A stretch of DNA of 64,000 bases from Ophiocordyceps camponoti-saundersi (nom. inval.) (Eukaryota; Ascomycota; Sordariomycetes; Hypocreales; Ophiocordycipitaceae), in the NCBI GenBank assembly GCA_003339415.1, contig PDHQ01000047.1:62001-126000 (forward strand), given 5' to 3'. Numbering within the stretch: position 1 is the stretch's first letter; the number at the start of each line of letters is the position of its first letter. Below, piece after piece: positions 1 through 12,522 of the stretch. Under the pieces are notes generated by a model that was not told where the DNA came from, made no database searches, and saw only the letters and a list, made by a program, of their open reading frames with translations. The translations under genes were made by a program, and so were the position numbers.

Positions 1-426
1 TAAACTGATGTCGCAGTATAGGGTAGGACGAATTATGACGTGCTTGCCGTCCTCTCTGGCTTGTACGACTGGTTCGACCATAGATGGAAATAGGTGGTCT
101 CTCCGAACCCGTCCTCAGACGGTGGCAGCGTCTTAGCAAGCGCCTGGTGGAGCTGGCAGGCTGATCCTTGGTAAAGATGGGTGGGTGAGCGTAGTTTATC
201 ATGGTTACATCATTGTTTGTGTGCACGATTGCAGTCGAGGGCTTCTGATGAACGGCTAAGGGTCCGGTTCGCCGAAGCTCTTGAACATACTCGTACATGT
301 AGTGAATGGAAGTATGTGTAAATATATATGTATGTATGTGGTTCATGTGAAAATTGCGTACATACATAGGTACATACATGTGCATGCTTGTGTGGGTTTA
401 TTTCGTATGCGATCTGTGTGAGTGTT

Positions 427-457
<31 letters not shown>

Positions 458-597
458 GCTTGCGTGCATGTTTACAGGTATGTACATACAATACAGACTT
501 ATAGCGTGCCACGAGACTCCGACATCTTTTCTTTGAACAAGGATGCCTTGAGTATGGATTACCTATCCATGATCATACCACCTACCTATTCGCGCGC

Positions 598-643
<46 letters not shown>

Positions 644-2371
644 CAGCCACGAAGGATCCGGATCAGCGTCCAGTTTGCGATCCCCTTCCCGACTGGGCTG
701 CTAGCGGCGAACGTGCCTAAAGCGGCCGATGGCACCGAAGCCTTATGTTGCATGCTAGGTAGGTACGGATAGATAGAAACCACTTCCTGGCCCTCGCCGC
801 AAAGCCGTGGCAAGCAGAGACAATCTATCTGCCGTGAGATGGCATGCGACAGGCGAAATGAATGATGTGCACGTTTTCCATACCCTTTCCCTTTCCCTTT
901 CCCCTTCCATCTGTCACCCCTTTCTCAATGTCTGATCTTGAAGCCTCCGTCCCACCTTTTACCCGTAACTCTGCCCCTTTCACGCCATCCCTCTCCCTCT
1001 TTCAATGGGGCGGGCGGCGGCTCACTCTCCACCCCTCCGCCGCCCCCACACTCCACTCTGCTCCGTACCACTAGAGTCTACCGAGTATGGGTGATGCTGA
1101 TAGTAAGCTCCTAGCAGGCTAGCACTGTAGGTAGTGGGTAGGTACTAGGTAGTAGTAATTGGTAGAGCCCAGCCTCCGGCTACGATCCAATTTTCCCCTC
1201 TGTGGTTAAAAATATCATGGGCAGGTAGGCAGGTGCCTAAGAGGCTAGGTCACTAACAGCCCGAGTACCAAGGAAAAGGACGGATCGTGGAAATGATCGG
1301 ATAGGGACAGAATCGGCGCTGCCCGTCGCCTCTGCACTGTCAGATGGCTTCAGTACGCGTCTGAGGCTCATAAAGGAGAAACAAACACTGATAAACAATT
1401 ACCACATACAACGAAGGGTAAGGCAGGCGCAACTACAGTCTACCTGTAGTTCCAGGCGGAGCAAGGAGGTTGTATTGTAGTACAAAAGTACAGGCAACCC
1501 TGGGAGCTGGTACCTCAGCCCGTCCCCCCCCCCACACCCGCCCCCGCCCCCTTACCTACGAGGTGGGCACTACCTGCGTAATGGGCGGGCCCCTCAGCGA
1601 TTCAGTAGGTATCGAGCAGACGCCGTCCCCCCTTTGCAAGTGAGCTGGAGGCGCCGAGTTCCATCCCCCAGCGTCGCTGAAAGGCCGCTGAGAGGCCGCT
1701 GAGAGGCCGCTGAGAGGCTACTGCTGGCTCCAGTATTCGTACAAGCCAGTACAGCGAGGCTCGGTACGGAGTACATGTCTTCGCTTGGACAGTGAGGAAT
1801 TATCCCACCTCTCTCCACCTCCCCCTTGTTCAACCTCCTCCTCAACCTCCTCGACAGACATTCATCTCGACCTCCTCGACTCCCCTTCCATCTCAAACGG
1901 GCTTCTCCCGCCCCTCAGCGTCACTCGTCGAGGCCAGGCTGTCCGCGGTCCGTTGGCGGCATCTGAGACTTCATTCCATTCGCTTCTATTGAGGCTCCCC
2001 CCCCCCTCGCCGCTCGTTCTCTCGATGCTCACCACATCCTGCTAGTACGACGTACATGCCTTACCATACATGCATACATCCATGCAGAGTAGCGCACGTT
2101 GCACTACCGCTACCGCTACCGCTACCCATCATCCGGCGCCGCCGTTGACGCAGGCTTGTTGCCGTCGACTGCCTGCATAAGACTTAAGCCTTTCTTGCGT
2201 CCCTCGAGCCGCCACATAACAAAGGGCGATACAGCCAGCCGTTGGCAACCAGCGCCCGCGGAAGACATACACGACGAGAGAAAAACACACGCATAAAAAC
2301 AACAAAAAAAAATATCCTTCTTGAAGGAAGGGGGAGGGGAAGCGTCCAACGACCTCCCGTCACCTCCCACA
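1..2371. other. Intergenic region with microsatellites, upstream of the SKT5-like gene
   Basis: No convincing gene is seen. The stretch holds a (GT)n run near 430-456, a (CA)n run at about 599-641, several GGTAG/TATGTA words and pyrimidine-rich tracts at 880-1060 and 1780-2040. The short open frames here encode low-complexity sequence and follow the microsatellites. The last few hundred bases presumably hold the promoter and leader of the gene starting at 2372. Confidence 0.6.
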
Positions 2372-4704
2372 ATGGCCGCCTCGCCAGTCAGCGACAGTCG
2401 GAATCATGGCGCTCTGCTCGCCAGACCGGCCGGCAGCAGGCCCATCCCAGACGCTCCCCGGAAGCCTCTTCTCCTCCCAAATCTGCCCCCCAACAGCGTC
2501 AGGCTCCGCGAAGCCCCCATCTCACCTGTTCGTGTCAACGTTCAGCGAGAGGTCTGGCCTCAACCGTCCAACGTCGACATCGAGCTGGCCCAGGCCCAGG
2601 CCTCCCGCCTCAGCATGGTCGATGACGCTCGCGAACCCTACGAACTTCCTACCGCAGCCTCGCCCGAGCGTAGGACACCGACTTCGTCAACGTCGACCGA
2701 ACAACCGTCCCGCACACCCGACGCCACAAGTCCCTCGTCCGCTATTGAGTTCACAAAGACATCTTTAGACCTCGATCTAAACCCAACGTCACCTTCAACC
2801 GTCGCTGGCTCCAAGGGCCCCGCAAAAAGCCAGGGAGACTCACGAAACAGTCGCGAGTCGGACCTGTCGACCAGCAGCGGCCGACAGCGTGACTCCGAAT
2901 CGCCATCGGTGCCCACGAGCGCGAGCTCCCTGTCCGGCGCCAACGACAATGCCGAGTGTCCACCCAGTCAGGACGATTCCCCGACTCGCTCGGCCGTTGA
3001 GGGTAGCGCAGCCCGAGACTACGCCGTGCCCCTTTTTCAGTATCATCATCAGCAAACACAGGACCTGCCGCCGCGGGTCAGCAGCGTACCTAGCGAGCCT
3101 GTGCGCTCCGTGTCGAACCCGGACCACAGCGAAAACAGTTCGGCGCCCCCAAGACGCCACCTGACGCCGACGTCGGGCTACTGGGGGAGAGGATCCTCCT
3201 CGCGTCCGCAGTCGTCGTACTCGTCTCTGTCGGACATGGGGCCCCGCGGTCGATCTCCCAATCTACTCCCCGGATCGGGCTCTCACATGCGTGCTCCGTC
3301 GACGCAGTCTCGCAAGTCGCCAGATGCCAGACCGTCGTCGTACGCCGAGCTCCTCAACGTACCCTACCCCCAGCAGGCGCCTCCGGCGGCGCTGTCAATG
3401 GACAACTCGAACCTGCGCAACGTGGTGGGCAACAACGCATCGCTCCTCAGCGTCGACAAGACGCTCGAGATGTACCGGCAAAACGTCAAGAAGACCAACG
3501 ACTGTTCCATCCAGTACTCGTTTGCCGTCTTCTTGGTCTCGCTAGCGCAGGAACAGGGCTTCGACCTGTCGGACCTGAAGCCGCGCAAGGGCGGGCGTGG
3601 AGACGGCGACGTGTCGGACGTGGAGAGCCCGGTGGCGCACAGCACATACGAGCTGGTACGCGAGGCGCGGCAGATCTTGCAGCGGCTCGCCAACGGCGGC
3701 TACCCATTCGCCCAGTACTACCTCGCTGACGGGCATGCGTCGGGCCTGTTCAGCAAAGGCAAGGAAGACCATAATTCGGCCTTTCCCCTCTTTGTACTCG
3801 CGGCCAAGCACGGGCACGCCGAGTCGGCCTACCGCACGGCTCTCTGCTACGAGTTCGGCTGGGGCTGCCGCAAGGACCCGGCCAAGGCAGTGCAGTTCCT
3901 CCGGTCTGCGGCGTCGAAGCGGCACCCGGGTGCGATGACGCGACTGGGCAAGGCGTGTCTGTCGGGCGACCTGGGCGAGAAGCGATACCGCGAAGGCATC
4001 AAATGGATGAAGCTGGCGGCGGAGGCGGCGGACGCGCAATACAACGCGGCTCCATACCAGCTGGGCTGCCTCTACGAGACGGGATACGGCGACGACATCT
4101 TCCAGGACCTCGGATACGCCGCCGAGCTCTTCACGCAGGCGGCGGAGCTGGGCCACCCGGAGGCCAACTTCCGGATGGGCGAGGCGTACGAGCATGGGCG
4201 GCTCAACTGCCCGCGCGACCCGGCGCTGAGCGTCCACTTCTACACGGGGGCGGCGGAAGGCGGACACGCGGCGGCGATGATGGGCCTCTGCGCGTGGTAC
4301 ATGGTGGGAGCGGCGCCGATCCTCGACAAGGACGAAGAAGAGGCGTACGAGTGGGCACGGCGGTCGGCAGAGTTGGGTAAGTCTTGGGCCTTGCACTGGG
4401 GATGAAGGCGAGAGGGAGGGGGAGAGAGAGAGAGAGAGATGCTGACTGGGAAGAAATAGGCTTCGCCAAGGCTCAGTACGCGGTCGGTTATTTTACCGAG
4501 TCCGGGATAGGCTGCCGACGAGACATGCTGGAGGCCAACGTGTGGTACGTCAAGGCAGCGGACGCGGGAGACGAGCGGGCCAAGCAGCGGTTGTCGGTGA
4601 TCCAGGCAGCGGCGAGCGGCAAAGGGGTTCCGATGGAGGTTGCGAGTCCCCGAAGCGGGAAGCTGGCGAAGGGGGCCAACGACAAGGAGTGCGTGGTGAT
4701 GTGA
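2372..4704 (+). CDS. SKT5: SKT5/CHS4-like chitin synthase regulator with Sel1 repeats and a C-terminal CaaX box
   Basis: The two exons are 2372-4376 and 4460-4704, with an 83-bp GTAAGT...ATAG intron, giving 749 aa. The intron joins two halves of one Sel1 repeat without loss (...AEL/GFAKAQYAVGYF). Residues 1 to about 360 are Ser/Pro/Arg-rich and disordered. The remainder is a series of Sel1/TPR-like repeats with the A-x-(Y/F)-x-LG and G-x-G patterns. The protein ends in CVVM, a CaaX prenylation box of the kind found at the end of yeast Skt5/Chs4, which recruits and activates chitin synthase III at the bud neck or septum. I chose the ATG at 2372 for its CACAATGGCC context. An in-frame ATG at 2321 would add 17 atypical residues. 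Function is inferred from domain order plus the CaaX box. Confidence 0.88.
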
Positions 4705-5234
4705 TTTGCCGACACTGGATAGGTTGGTTACGGCGCGTACAAAAGGGACAGCAGAGGAGAGGTTTCTCCTTTCCCTTGATTTCTGCTACTTTTTATCGTT
4801 TTCCCTTTTGTTTCTCTCTCTTTCTGTTATTCGGCATCTTTCTTCCCCTCTCCCCTACTCGACTTGACATGGGTGCTTCTTTGTTAACTTTCTTTCTTTC
4901 TCTTTCATCAGTCGATGGGAATCTTGGAGATGTGTCGATTCTGTCATGGATTGTCTGGTGGCAGATTGAGAGTCGTCTTGACCTTTTTTTTCTCTTCGTT
5001 TTTTTTTTCTTTCTTTGCCAGGGGATGTTTATGGATGGATGGATGGATGGATAGGGTGTGGTGATGGGAAACAATCACTGAAGCAAGTGAAGAAGCGGGC
5101 GAGCCGAGGTTGAAAGGAAAAATCACTTAGTAGGCAGAGGCACAGCCAAACTGAAAGAAAAGAAAAAGGAAAAAAAAAAGACTAAAACAGAATGATCAAG
5201 AGCAAAGAAGAAACAGAAAAAAAAAGGACAATAA

Positions 5235-5271
<37 letters not shown>

Positions 5272-7400
5272 TGTGACGAGGGAGGAGGACGGCAGGATGG
5301 GGGATGATGGCGAAGGCGGTGGTGATAATGTGAAGGAAAGGAAATATTCTCTGGTTGCTTGGCGCGCATTACATATAGCCGCATTACAGCGACTCAGGGC
5401 GTCTCTTTTTGCGCTGCTGTTCTTTTTTTTTTCCCCTTTCATTATTGAGCGGGATGCGTCCGGCTTGGATAGCATCTATCAATCATTATTTCCATTCACC
5501 TATTCGTCCTTTTTTTTTCCCCCTCGTTGACGATGTACATATGTATGTATGTATGGACAGTATAGCAAGTGCTTAAGTAGTATAGTAGTATGTAGGTGTT
5601 CACCTTGGCAGATGAACGGGTTAGGAGACGGAGGGGGGAGGGGGAGTGAAGTGAGTATTCGTACTATGTATGTAAAGAGTGAGAGTGAGGGCGAGAGTGA
5701 GAGTGAGAGATGCGAGTATCCGTACACTCGACGCTGAGGCAGTACGGATAGAGGACAGTATGTAATCCGTATACGGATACAGATATAAATATGTTTATCC
5801 GTATATCCGTACGAGAATATAATTTATATTTACCTATATATCGTATAGATGTATATGTAAATAAACGGACTATGCGGTTATTACGAATAGAGGATTCTTT
5901 AAGATTTTAAATATATCGGCTTATTCCGTCTCTGCTGCTTCCTTCTCTTCTCTTCATCTTCATCTTCATCTTCCTCATTTCTTCTTCTATGCCAGGTACA
6001 ACACATGTGACATAACATACCCCGCGCATGTCACTTGCATTCCAGAGATGACAATGACATGTTTCATGTTTCAAGTTTCGTTTGTTTTTTTTTCCCCTTC
6101 TTCTTTGCTTTAATCATCATGACTATCCGCACTCACTCTGTTGTGGGTAAAATCTTCCTTTTACGTCCCCTTCCCCCCCTCCTTTCTCCCTTCTCCCCCC
6201 CTTTTTTGAATGAAGGGTTCAATTATGTGTCGAGGAAAGGAGAGTGTTGGTTGGCTGGTTGGTTCTTATTTGTTCCGTTTTCCTCGAGACTTGGACCCTT
6301 CATACCTACATATGTATGTATGTATCTGCCTACCGTCCTACGTGTCTAGGATGATTGATACTCCCTTACACACACACACAAACATACAAACATAGTTGTA
6401 CATTCCCATTCACATCTGTTTCTTCCATCTTTACCCCCAACAACAAAGAGGAGAGAGCTGGTCCCCCTTTCCACTTAGATGAGATGAGGTGAGTTGGGGG
6501 GGATGTGAGGGTCTTTTTGCCCCGGGCCCCTCTTTCTTCTTCCTTTCTGGTGGAACTTGCCTTTGCGGGGTTTTCTTTTCCTTCTCCGGTGGTTTTGATG
6601 TTGCTCCTTTTCCTTTTCAAGAACCTTTTCTTCTTCTCTTTAAGAAGAAGAAGTGATGGGTATCTATGTATATCTATTCACGATTGCTGCTGCTGCTGCT
6701 GCTGACTCGCCATCCTTATCCTTATCAAGGCGCGGCGGACAGGTCATCAGATGAAATGGCCGCCTGTGTTGTATGTATGTACTTTCTTTCCTCCCAAGTG
6801 TGGCCCCTCCCATGTTTCAGCGCCTCGGCCCCTGTCCCTTAGACACTCCTCTCCCCTAGTATGTACACACGTACAACAGTTAGAGCTCCCTAGATTTTAG
6901 CGGGCTCACCCATCCCACCCCCCCTTGTCAAAGTGTCTGTGATCCACTAACAGAGACGGAACCTATTCTCAAGGTCTAGAGGGGTCCCTACAGACTTCGG
7001 CTTCTACACCCAGCTAATAGAATGAAGTCGAGTGAGAGAGAGAGAGAGAGAGAAAGAGACAGACAGACAGACAGAGAGTGCAACACAACAGGGCGGGGGG
7101 CGCCGACGCCGGAGGTGCGGAGGAGGAGGAAGCGGCAAGTTTAAACACCCCCTTCCTTCCCTGCCTCTTCTTCATTCCACAACCCACATCCGGATGCAGA
7201 GTCTCTTCCATTAAACCCTGTTTCTTTAATTCCCACCCTTTTTTCCCCTTCCTTTCCTTTCCCTGACCCTCACTCAATCTTGCTTCCTCTCTCTCTCTCC
7301 TCTTACACTCCTCTTCCTCTCCTCTTGCCCCTTCCTTTACGGATACTACTCTATCCTATCGAATCACGTCATTGAATCCATCACCACCACCACCATCATC
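4705..7400. other. 2.7-kb intergenic region, low complexity
   Basis: I see no supportable gene. The region contains T-rich and (GA)n tracts (5236-5270, 7034-7055), (GGAT)n near 5034-5052, and an AT-rich patch at 5730-5915 with five copies of TACGGATA/TATCCGTA. A (TGC)n run lies near 6686-6702. It presumably includes the 3' end of the SKT5-like transcript and the leader of the gene at 7401. Confidence 0.5.
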
Positions 7401-8177
7401 ATGATCAAAAAAAGAAACATGCTCCTCCCGTCAGCACTAGAGTGCGAATCCGCTCGACCAACATCATACACCGTCGTATCACCCCCCGCGAGTCCCCCTC
7501 CGCTATCAAGAGTGCACGGGGGAGCCTGTCGATCGCTGCAGATGCTGGTCGCCGCGGCGACGACGGATGTGACGACCAATGCGACGACGACTTCTTCCTT
7601 CTTGCCTACGCCTCCGCCCCCTGCTCCCCCTTCCTACAGACCATGGGTCCCTTCTTCAACTTCATCCTTCAAGGTCGTCGACGCTACGACGCAGGGGAGC
7701 TCGCTAGCCGCCCGGCGACGTTTCGCCAACAAGAAGCGCAAGGCGACGGACCGGGAAGGGGAAGAAGACGATGACGACACAAGTCCAGAGATGCAACTGC
7801 GACTACAATTGCCACCACCACAACATCAACAACATCTACAACAACTCCAACCCTCTACCCCAAAACGACAATGCCGTCTTCCCCCCGAAACCGCCCCCCT
7901 CGGCCTAACCCGCTCCGACTTCCTCATCAACGACGACGTCGACCATGACAACCCCCCTTCACAAGAAGACGAAGACGCAGAATGGTCTCCCCAAAACGAT
8001 CGCATCCTCGTCGACCTCGTCCTCGAAAAACTACGCCTCACGAAAGCCGAATGGCACCACTGCGCCCGATCCCTCGGCCTGCCCCGTCGCGCCGTCGCCC
8101 GCAGGTGGAAGACGCTCCTGGATAGGGGTGACGTCGGTTTCAAGCCCAGGCCTGGAATGCATCCTACATGCACATGA
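7401..8177 (+). CDS. Hypothetical nuclear protein with a C-terminal Myb/SANT-like segment
   Basis: A single exon encodes 258 aa. Residues 1 to about 175 are Ser/Pro/Thr- and Gln-rich. They contain a basic cluster (ARRRFANKKRKA, a likely nuclear localisation signal) followed by an acidic run. The last 70 residues are the most protein-like: an EWSPQND start, then helices around ILVDLVLEKLRLTKAEWHHCARSLG and RRAVARRWKTLLDRG. This resembles the Trp-spaced helix-turn-helix of Myb/SANT-like fungal proteins, a fold call made by eye. I do not recognise a named family. The ATG at 7401 follows a CACCATCATC leader, and a second in-frame Met lies six codons downstream. Function is unknown; a DNA- or chromatin-associated role is only an inference. 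Confidence 0.55.
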   Translation: MIKKRNMLLPSALECESARPTSYTVVSPPASPPPLSRVHGGACRSLQMLVAAATTDVTTNATTTSSFLPTPPPPAPPSYRPWVPSSTSSFKVVDATTQGSSLAARRRFANKKRKATDREGEEDDDDTSPEMQLRLQLPPPQHQQHLQQLQPSTPKRQCRLPPETAPLGLTRSDFLINDDVDHDNPPSQEDEDAEWSPQNDRILVDLVLEKLRLTKAEWHHCARSLGLPRRAVARRWKTLLDRGDVGFKPRPGMHPTCT

Positions 8178-8951
8178 GAATTCTGGGGGAGAGACGGGGG
8201 AGACGGGGGGAGAGGACACTTGGCTTTCGTCCACCCTCCTCTTTTTTTTTCTCTTTCCCTCCCTCCCTTTTCCCTCCCTTCTCATCCCTTCCCCTCCCCA
8301 CAACGGGGCCCCTCCCTTTTATGTTTTTGATCTTCGCCCACATTATACCCTCCCTCCCTCTCACGTCGCTTGAAACAAAACCTTTCTTCCTCCGTCAATG
8401 CTCGAGGCAAGGGAGGGGAATTGAAAGGTGGAAAAAAAAGGGGGGGAAATGGGATGAAAAAAAAAGATGAAGCCCGTTCTTTTCTTGTATTCATTTTGAT
8501 TTCTCACACAGCGGTTTGAGTCTTCTTTCCCTTCCCGTTAAATCATCGTCATCCACCCTTTTTCTTCCCCCCTCACTTCCCCTTGTTCGCTTCTCTGTCG
8601 CATAGAAGTTGATCATGTACATGTATAGATGATATATCCCCAACCGGCCGAGACCAACACACTTACACATGTATGTATGCACATATATTGAAGATTAGAA
8701 TAGAAGATCAGGGACAGCCCCTAGAATAGATCAATACTCTATCTCTATCGTATCATGTTGCCATCTATGTATGTATGCTACCCATCCTCTCATGCTACTC
8801 TCATCTATCACTCGTCTATCTGATCCATCACATCTATAGACCATGCCTCTAACAAAACCACACCTCATCTCAACGAGATGACGAAAAACAAGCGATGACC
8901 GCTATGCAAAGCGCAACAAACAACGCGCGACACACGCAAAGATAATCACTC
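8178..8951. other. Intergenic region between convergent genes
   Basis: This 770-bp stretch lies between the stop at 8177 and the stop of the Fun30-like gene on the other strand. It contains homopurine/homopyrimidine tracts (8240-8300, 8400-8470) and a TATGTATG-rich part near 8670-8775. No gene or RNA is recognised. It probably serves as 3' untranslated and termination sequence for both genes. Confidence 0.5.
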
Positions 8952-11749
8952 TCAACTCGAACCAGGCGTCATCTCCAGCCCCATCATCTTCCGTACCTCC
9001 ACCTCCAACCTCTCGCCACCAGCACAGTCGTCCACCTCCGCCGAGGCCGCGCCGGTGACCTTTTCGGCGAGCTCAATCTTCTTTCGGCAGGCCTTCAGCA
9101 TGAGCTCCTCCATCGTGTCGGAAGAGATGAGGCGGACGACCTCGACGTCCCTCGTCTGACCGAGGCGGTGCGCCCGGTTCTCCGCCTGGATGTCGTCCTG
9201 CGGGTTCTCCGACTGGTCGAAGATGATGACCTTGTTGGCGGCCGTGAGGTTGATGCCCGTCCCGCCCGCGCCCGTCGTCAGGAGAAAGACGGCGATGGCC
9301 GGGTCCGAGTTGAACTCGTCGATCAGCGCCTGCCGCTCCGTCACCTTGGTGTTGCCCATCAGGACCCGGTGGTCGATGCCTCGTAGCGCCAGCACCTCCT
9401 GGAGCAGCTCGATGATGCGCGAGAACTTGCTGAAGACGAGGGCCCGGTCGCCCCTGGCCTGATACCCCTCCACCAGCTCGAGGAGCTTCTTGACCTTGCC
9501 GCTGTCCATCTCCGCCGACGCCGGCAAGTCGAACTGCCGCAGAAGTCGCGGGTAGTCGCGGCACCAGAGGTGAAGCTCAAAGTCGGACGAATTCCTGAGT
9601 TCCTCTATCAGGTGCCCGAGATCCGGCTGGTGAAGCTCCGACTGCGGCACCCCGTCCATCAGCAGCTTGCCCATCTTCTTCGTGACGGCGTCCGTAAAGT
9701 GTCGCCGGAAGAGCAAGGGGTGCAAGGCCGCCTTCCGGAGCTGCATCCACACGTTGTTCTGGTCGTTTTGCCGCGCCCGCCGCGCCGCCTCGACGGCCCC
9801 TCGCTGCCGGGGCTCCATCTTGAAGAGCTTCTCGTATTCGTCGTAGACCGACCGCTGCGTCTCGCTCATCTCGCAACGCACCACCGTGCTGTACTTGGCC
9901 GGCATATTCGACAGCACCTGGTCCTTGCGTCGCTGGAGGATGAAGGGCTCGAGGATGGTGCGAGCCCGCCGCACACGTTCGTTGTAGAGAAAAGCTCCGT
10001 TGGACACGTCTCGAATGCTTATCTTTTGGCTGAAGATGTATTGGACGTGCTCCATGCAACCCTCGAACATACGGGGGTTGATGAAGCTCAGCAGCGACGT
10101 CATCTCCATCAGGTTGTTCTGCACCGGCGTCCCTAAAGATGGAAAACGGCTCAGCATATCACCTTAGAATTAAGGGCCTAATGCCGTTTCTCACCTGTCA
10201 ACAGCATCTTCCACGACGCTGGGATCCTTCGGAGATCTTGGTATATCTTGGTTTCGGGATTCTTCATCTTGTGACCCTCGTCGAAGATGGCGGCGTTGAG
10301 ACGAAACGATTGCATGGCCTCGACGTCCGTGTCGGAGTTGATCTGCGAATAGGTCGCCAGCACCACGTGGTAGGCCTCCGGCTGCTCTCTGACGTCGTAA
10401 GCAATATCGGCCCGTTCCGACTGCGAGCCCCGATAGCCGATGACGGAGAGGTCCGGGGCGAATCTCTCCAGCTCCATCAGCCAGTTGTTGTACGTGCTGG
10501 GAGGTACCACTATCAGGTTGGGCCACGGCCGCCGGCCTGCCCGGCTCTTTCGCTCGTGCTCCTCCACCAGGTGGCAGATGAAGGAGATGACCTGGCACGT
10601 CTTGCCCAGCCCCATTTCGTCGGCGAGGATGCAGCCAATGTCGTAGTTGTAGAGCAGCGCCAGCCAATTGAGGCCGAAAAGCTGAAAGGGCTTCATCTTG
10701 CAGTGGCCGTCCATGAGACGCGGCTGTTGAGGAACGAGGGGCCGCTTGTATCGCGAGCTGCCGGCGGGGAGGCTCGAGGGGGTCGGGGGCAGGTCTTGGT
10801 CAGGTGTCGCGCGGCGGCCGCTGTTTTTGTTGAAACCGAAGGAATCGAGCTCCCAGGCGTCGACGACGGTCTTGACCATCTGTGCCTTGACCTCGCACTT
10901 TGCGACGACGTCGTCGATGGCCGAGACGGAGCGGAGAAAGACGCCGACGGCCTCGACGACGGATTCGCCGACGCTGACCTTTGCCGCCTTACGAGAACCG
11001 GATTTTTTATTGGTGCCGCTGACCCTCCTCGCCTGGTCGAGGTCGAGGAAAGGACGCTTATCGACCAGAGGCTCGATCATGTTCTCCTTGAGACCCGTCA
11101 TGGCCACCAGTTCGGCGAGGGGGCTCGAATTAATACAGGCCAGGACGCGAGCCTGCGCATGGTCGTGAGCAGCAGGTTCGGGCGAGTCTTGGATCAGAAA
11201 GGCGTCCTTGTCGTTGTCAACGAGATCGACGGTCAGCGGATCGTCGCTTGAAGGCGCGTCCGCCGCCGGTCTTCGTAAGCCCTGTACCAGTCGACGCTTC
11301 TGTCGTTTCGGAGGGCTCTTATGAGGGCTGGTGAGTGGCGAAGACAGTGAGGCAGACTTGTTGCCCGCCTCTTGCTTCAGCCTGCCTTTCGAAATCAAAC
11401 GACGAGATGGGGGTGGCGGCGGCGGCGGCGACGGCTTTCGCGAGGTTCGGGTATCAAGCCACTCGGCGGCATCATCCGGGTCGTTGTGACAATTCCTCAA
11501 AGCTTCGCGGATCGTGTTGATCGAGTACCTGGCACCGAAGACGTCGATGATTTGCCTTACCCTCTTCTTCGTCTCGGCATCCTCCATGATTTGTTCTTCC
11601 GGTTTGTAGGTGTAGGAGGCTAGTTTGGCCTTGAACGAGGTAGGACGGATATTCAGCCGAGTAGAGTCTTTTTCATCGTCGGAGAGGATGATGATTGGGT
11701 CTTCGGGGGGAGCGGATCGTTTTGTGACGCGCTGCTGTTGCTGCCGTTG

Positions 11750-11780
<31 letters not shown>

Positions 11781-11956
11781 CGATGCTTCTGGAAGGGCGA
11801 CGAGGCCGGAACCTCAATGACGGTGGGCGGAGGAGAAGAAGAAGAAGGGGAAGAAGGGGAAGAGAAAGGAGAAGAAGGAAATGATGATGATAATGATGAT
11901 GATGATGGCTTCTTCGGCTTAACGCGCCCCGGGGGGAGCGTCGAAGCAAACGCCAT
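8952..11956 (-). CDS. FUN30: Fun30/SMARCAD1-type SNF2 chromatin-remodelling ATPase
   Basis: Two exons, 11956-10195 and 10132-8952, are separated by a 62-bp GTGAGA...TTTAG intron that restores LLTG/TPVQNNL, helicase motif III; total 980 aa. N-terminal residues include a Gln run (around 11740-11790 on the DNA) and a CUE-like ubiquitin-binding segment (KKRVRQIIDVFGARYSINTI, then DDAAEWL). The ATPase core shows motif I DEMGLGKTCQ and motif II DEGH, the form used by Fun30 rather than DEAH. The C-terminal helicase lobe has TTGAGGTGINL and DQSENPQDDIQAENRAHRLGQ. Fun30-family proteins act in silencing and in long-range DNA-end resection. The start was taken at MAFASTLPPG; an upstream in-frame stretch is encoded by simple repeats. 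Family assignment is firm. The exact orthologue (several Fft paralogues exist in fission yeast) is less certain. Confidence 0.88.
11738..11781 (-). repeat. CAG/CTG repeat encoding a polyglutamine run
   Basis: A trinucleotide run, slightly interrupted, encodes a stretch of about 16 Gln with an Arg interruption in the disordered N-terminus of the Fun30-like protein. Such runs vary in length between strains, so the exact count depends on assembly quality. Confidence 0.75.
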
Positions 11957-12005
11957 TGAATACTTGTCTCTCTCTCTCTCTGTCTGTCTCTCTCTCTGTG
12001 TGCGG

Positions 12006-12036
<31 letters not shown>

Positions 12037-12522
12037 CGAGGGTGAAGGAGTGTGTGTGTGTGTGTGTCCCGGGTTGGTGCACGAACGAGGTTCTCGCCAC
12101 TCTCCACCTTCCCTCTCCCCCTTGCCGTGATTTTTCGTGACGGGGTTTAGACGAGACGCGCTTCGGACCACTAGGCGCGCGGTCACGTGATCCACTTTAT
12201 CTTCCATCATCATCATCTTCTTCTTCTTCTTCGTCATAACCCTCTGCTCTGCTCGTCTCTTCTATTCTCTTCTCCCTCTCTCTCCCCCTCTCAAATATTC
12301 GCTTCGATTACATATATATGCCTCTTATATATGTATACTATCTCATCCATAGATACCTAGATGAATACATGTGATTCATCTCCTTCATCACAAACATATT
12401 TTCTACTATCCGTGATACCTCTGCCAAGGCGAGCCTTGAGCAATGTACATACAGACTGACTCGAGCTCTTATGTATGCTCTTAGACATGAACTCAAGAGC
12501 CCGCATAATCCAGCTTCTCCCC
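11957..12522. other. Fun30-like gene leader and promoter, with a hexanucleotide G-rich repeat and CACGTG
   Basis: This 570-bp region is upstream of the Fun30-like gene (-) and downstream of the secreted-protein gene (-). It contains a (CT)n/(GT)n stretch at 11970-12000, about six tandem GGTGAG units at 12003-12042, a (GT)n run at 12050-12067 and a CACGTG palindrome at 12184-12189. The CACGTG is a plausible bHLH site. No additional gene is recognised. Confidence 0.5.

Noticed and set aside
210..813. Several overlapping open frames around (GT)n and (CA)n runs
   Set aside because: They translate dinucleotide repeats into His-Thr or Cys-Val runs and do not represent genes.
3542..4396. 284-aa open frame on the minus strand
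   Set aside because: It is antisense to the Sel1-repeat region, Arg/Val/Leu-rich and without family resemblance.
10139..11251. 370-aa open frame on the plus strand
   Set aside because: It is the antisense shadow of the Fun30-like exon; it has no domain and reads as reverse-complement codon bias.
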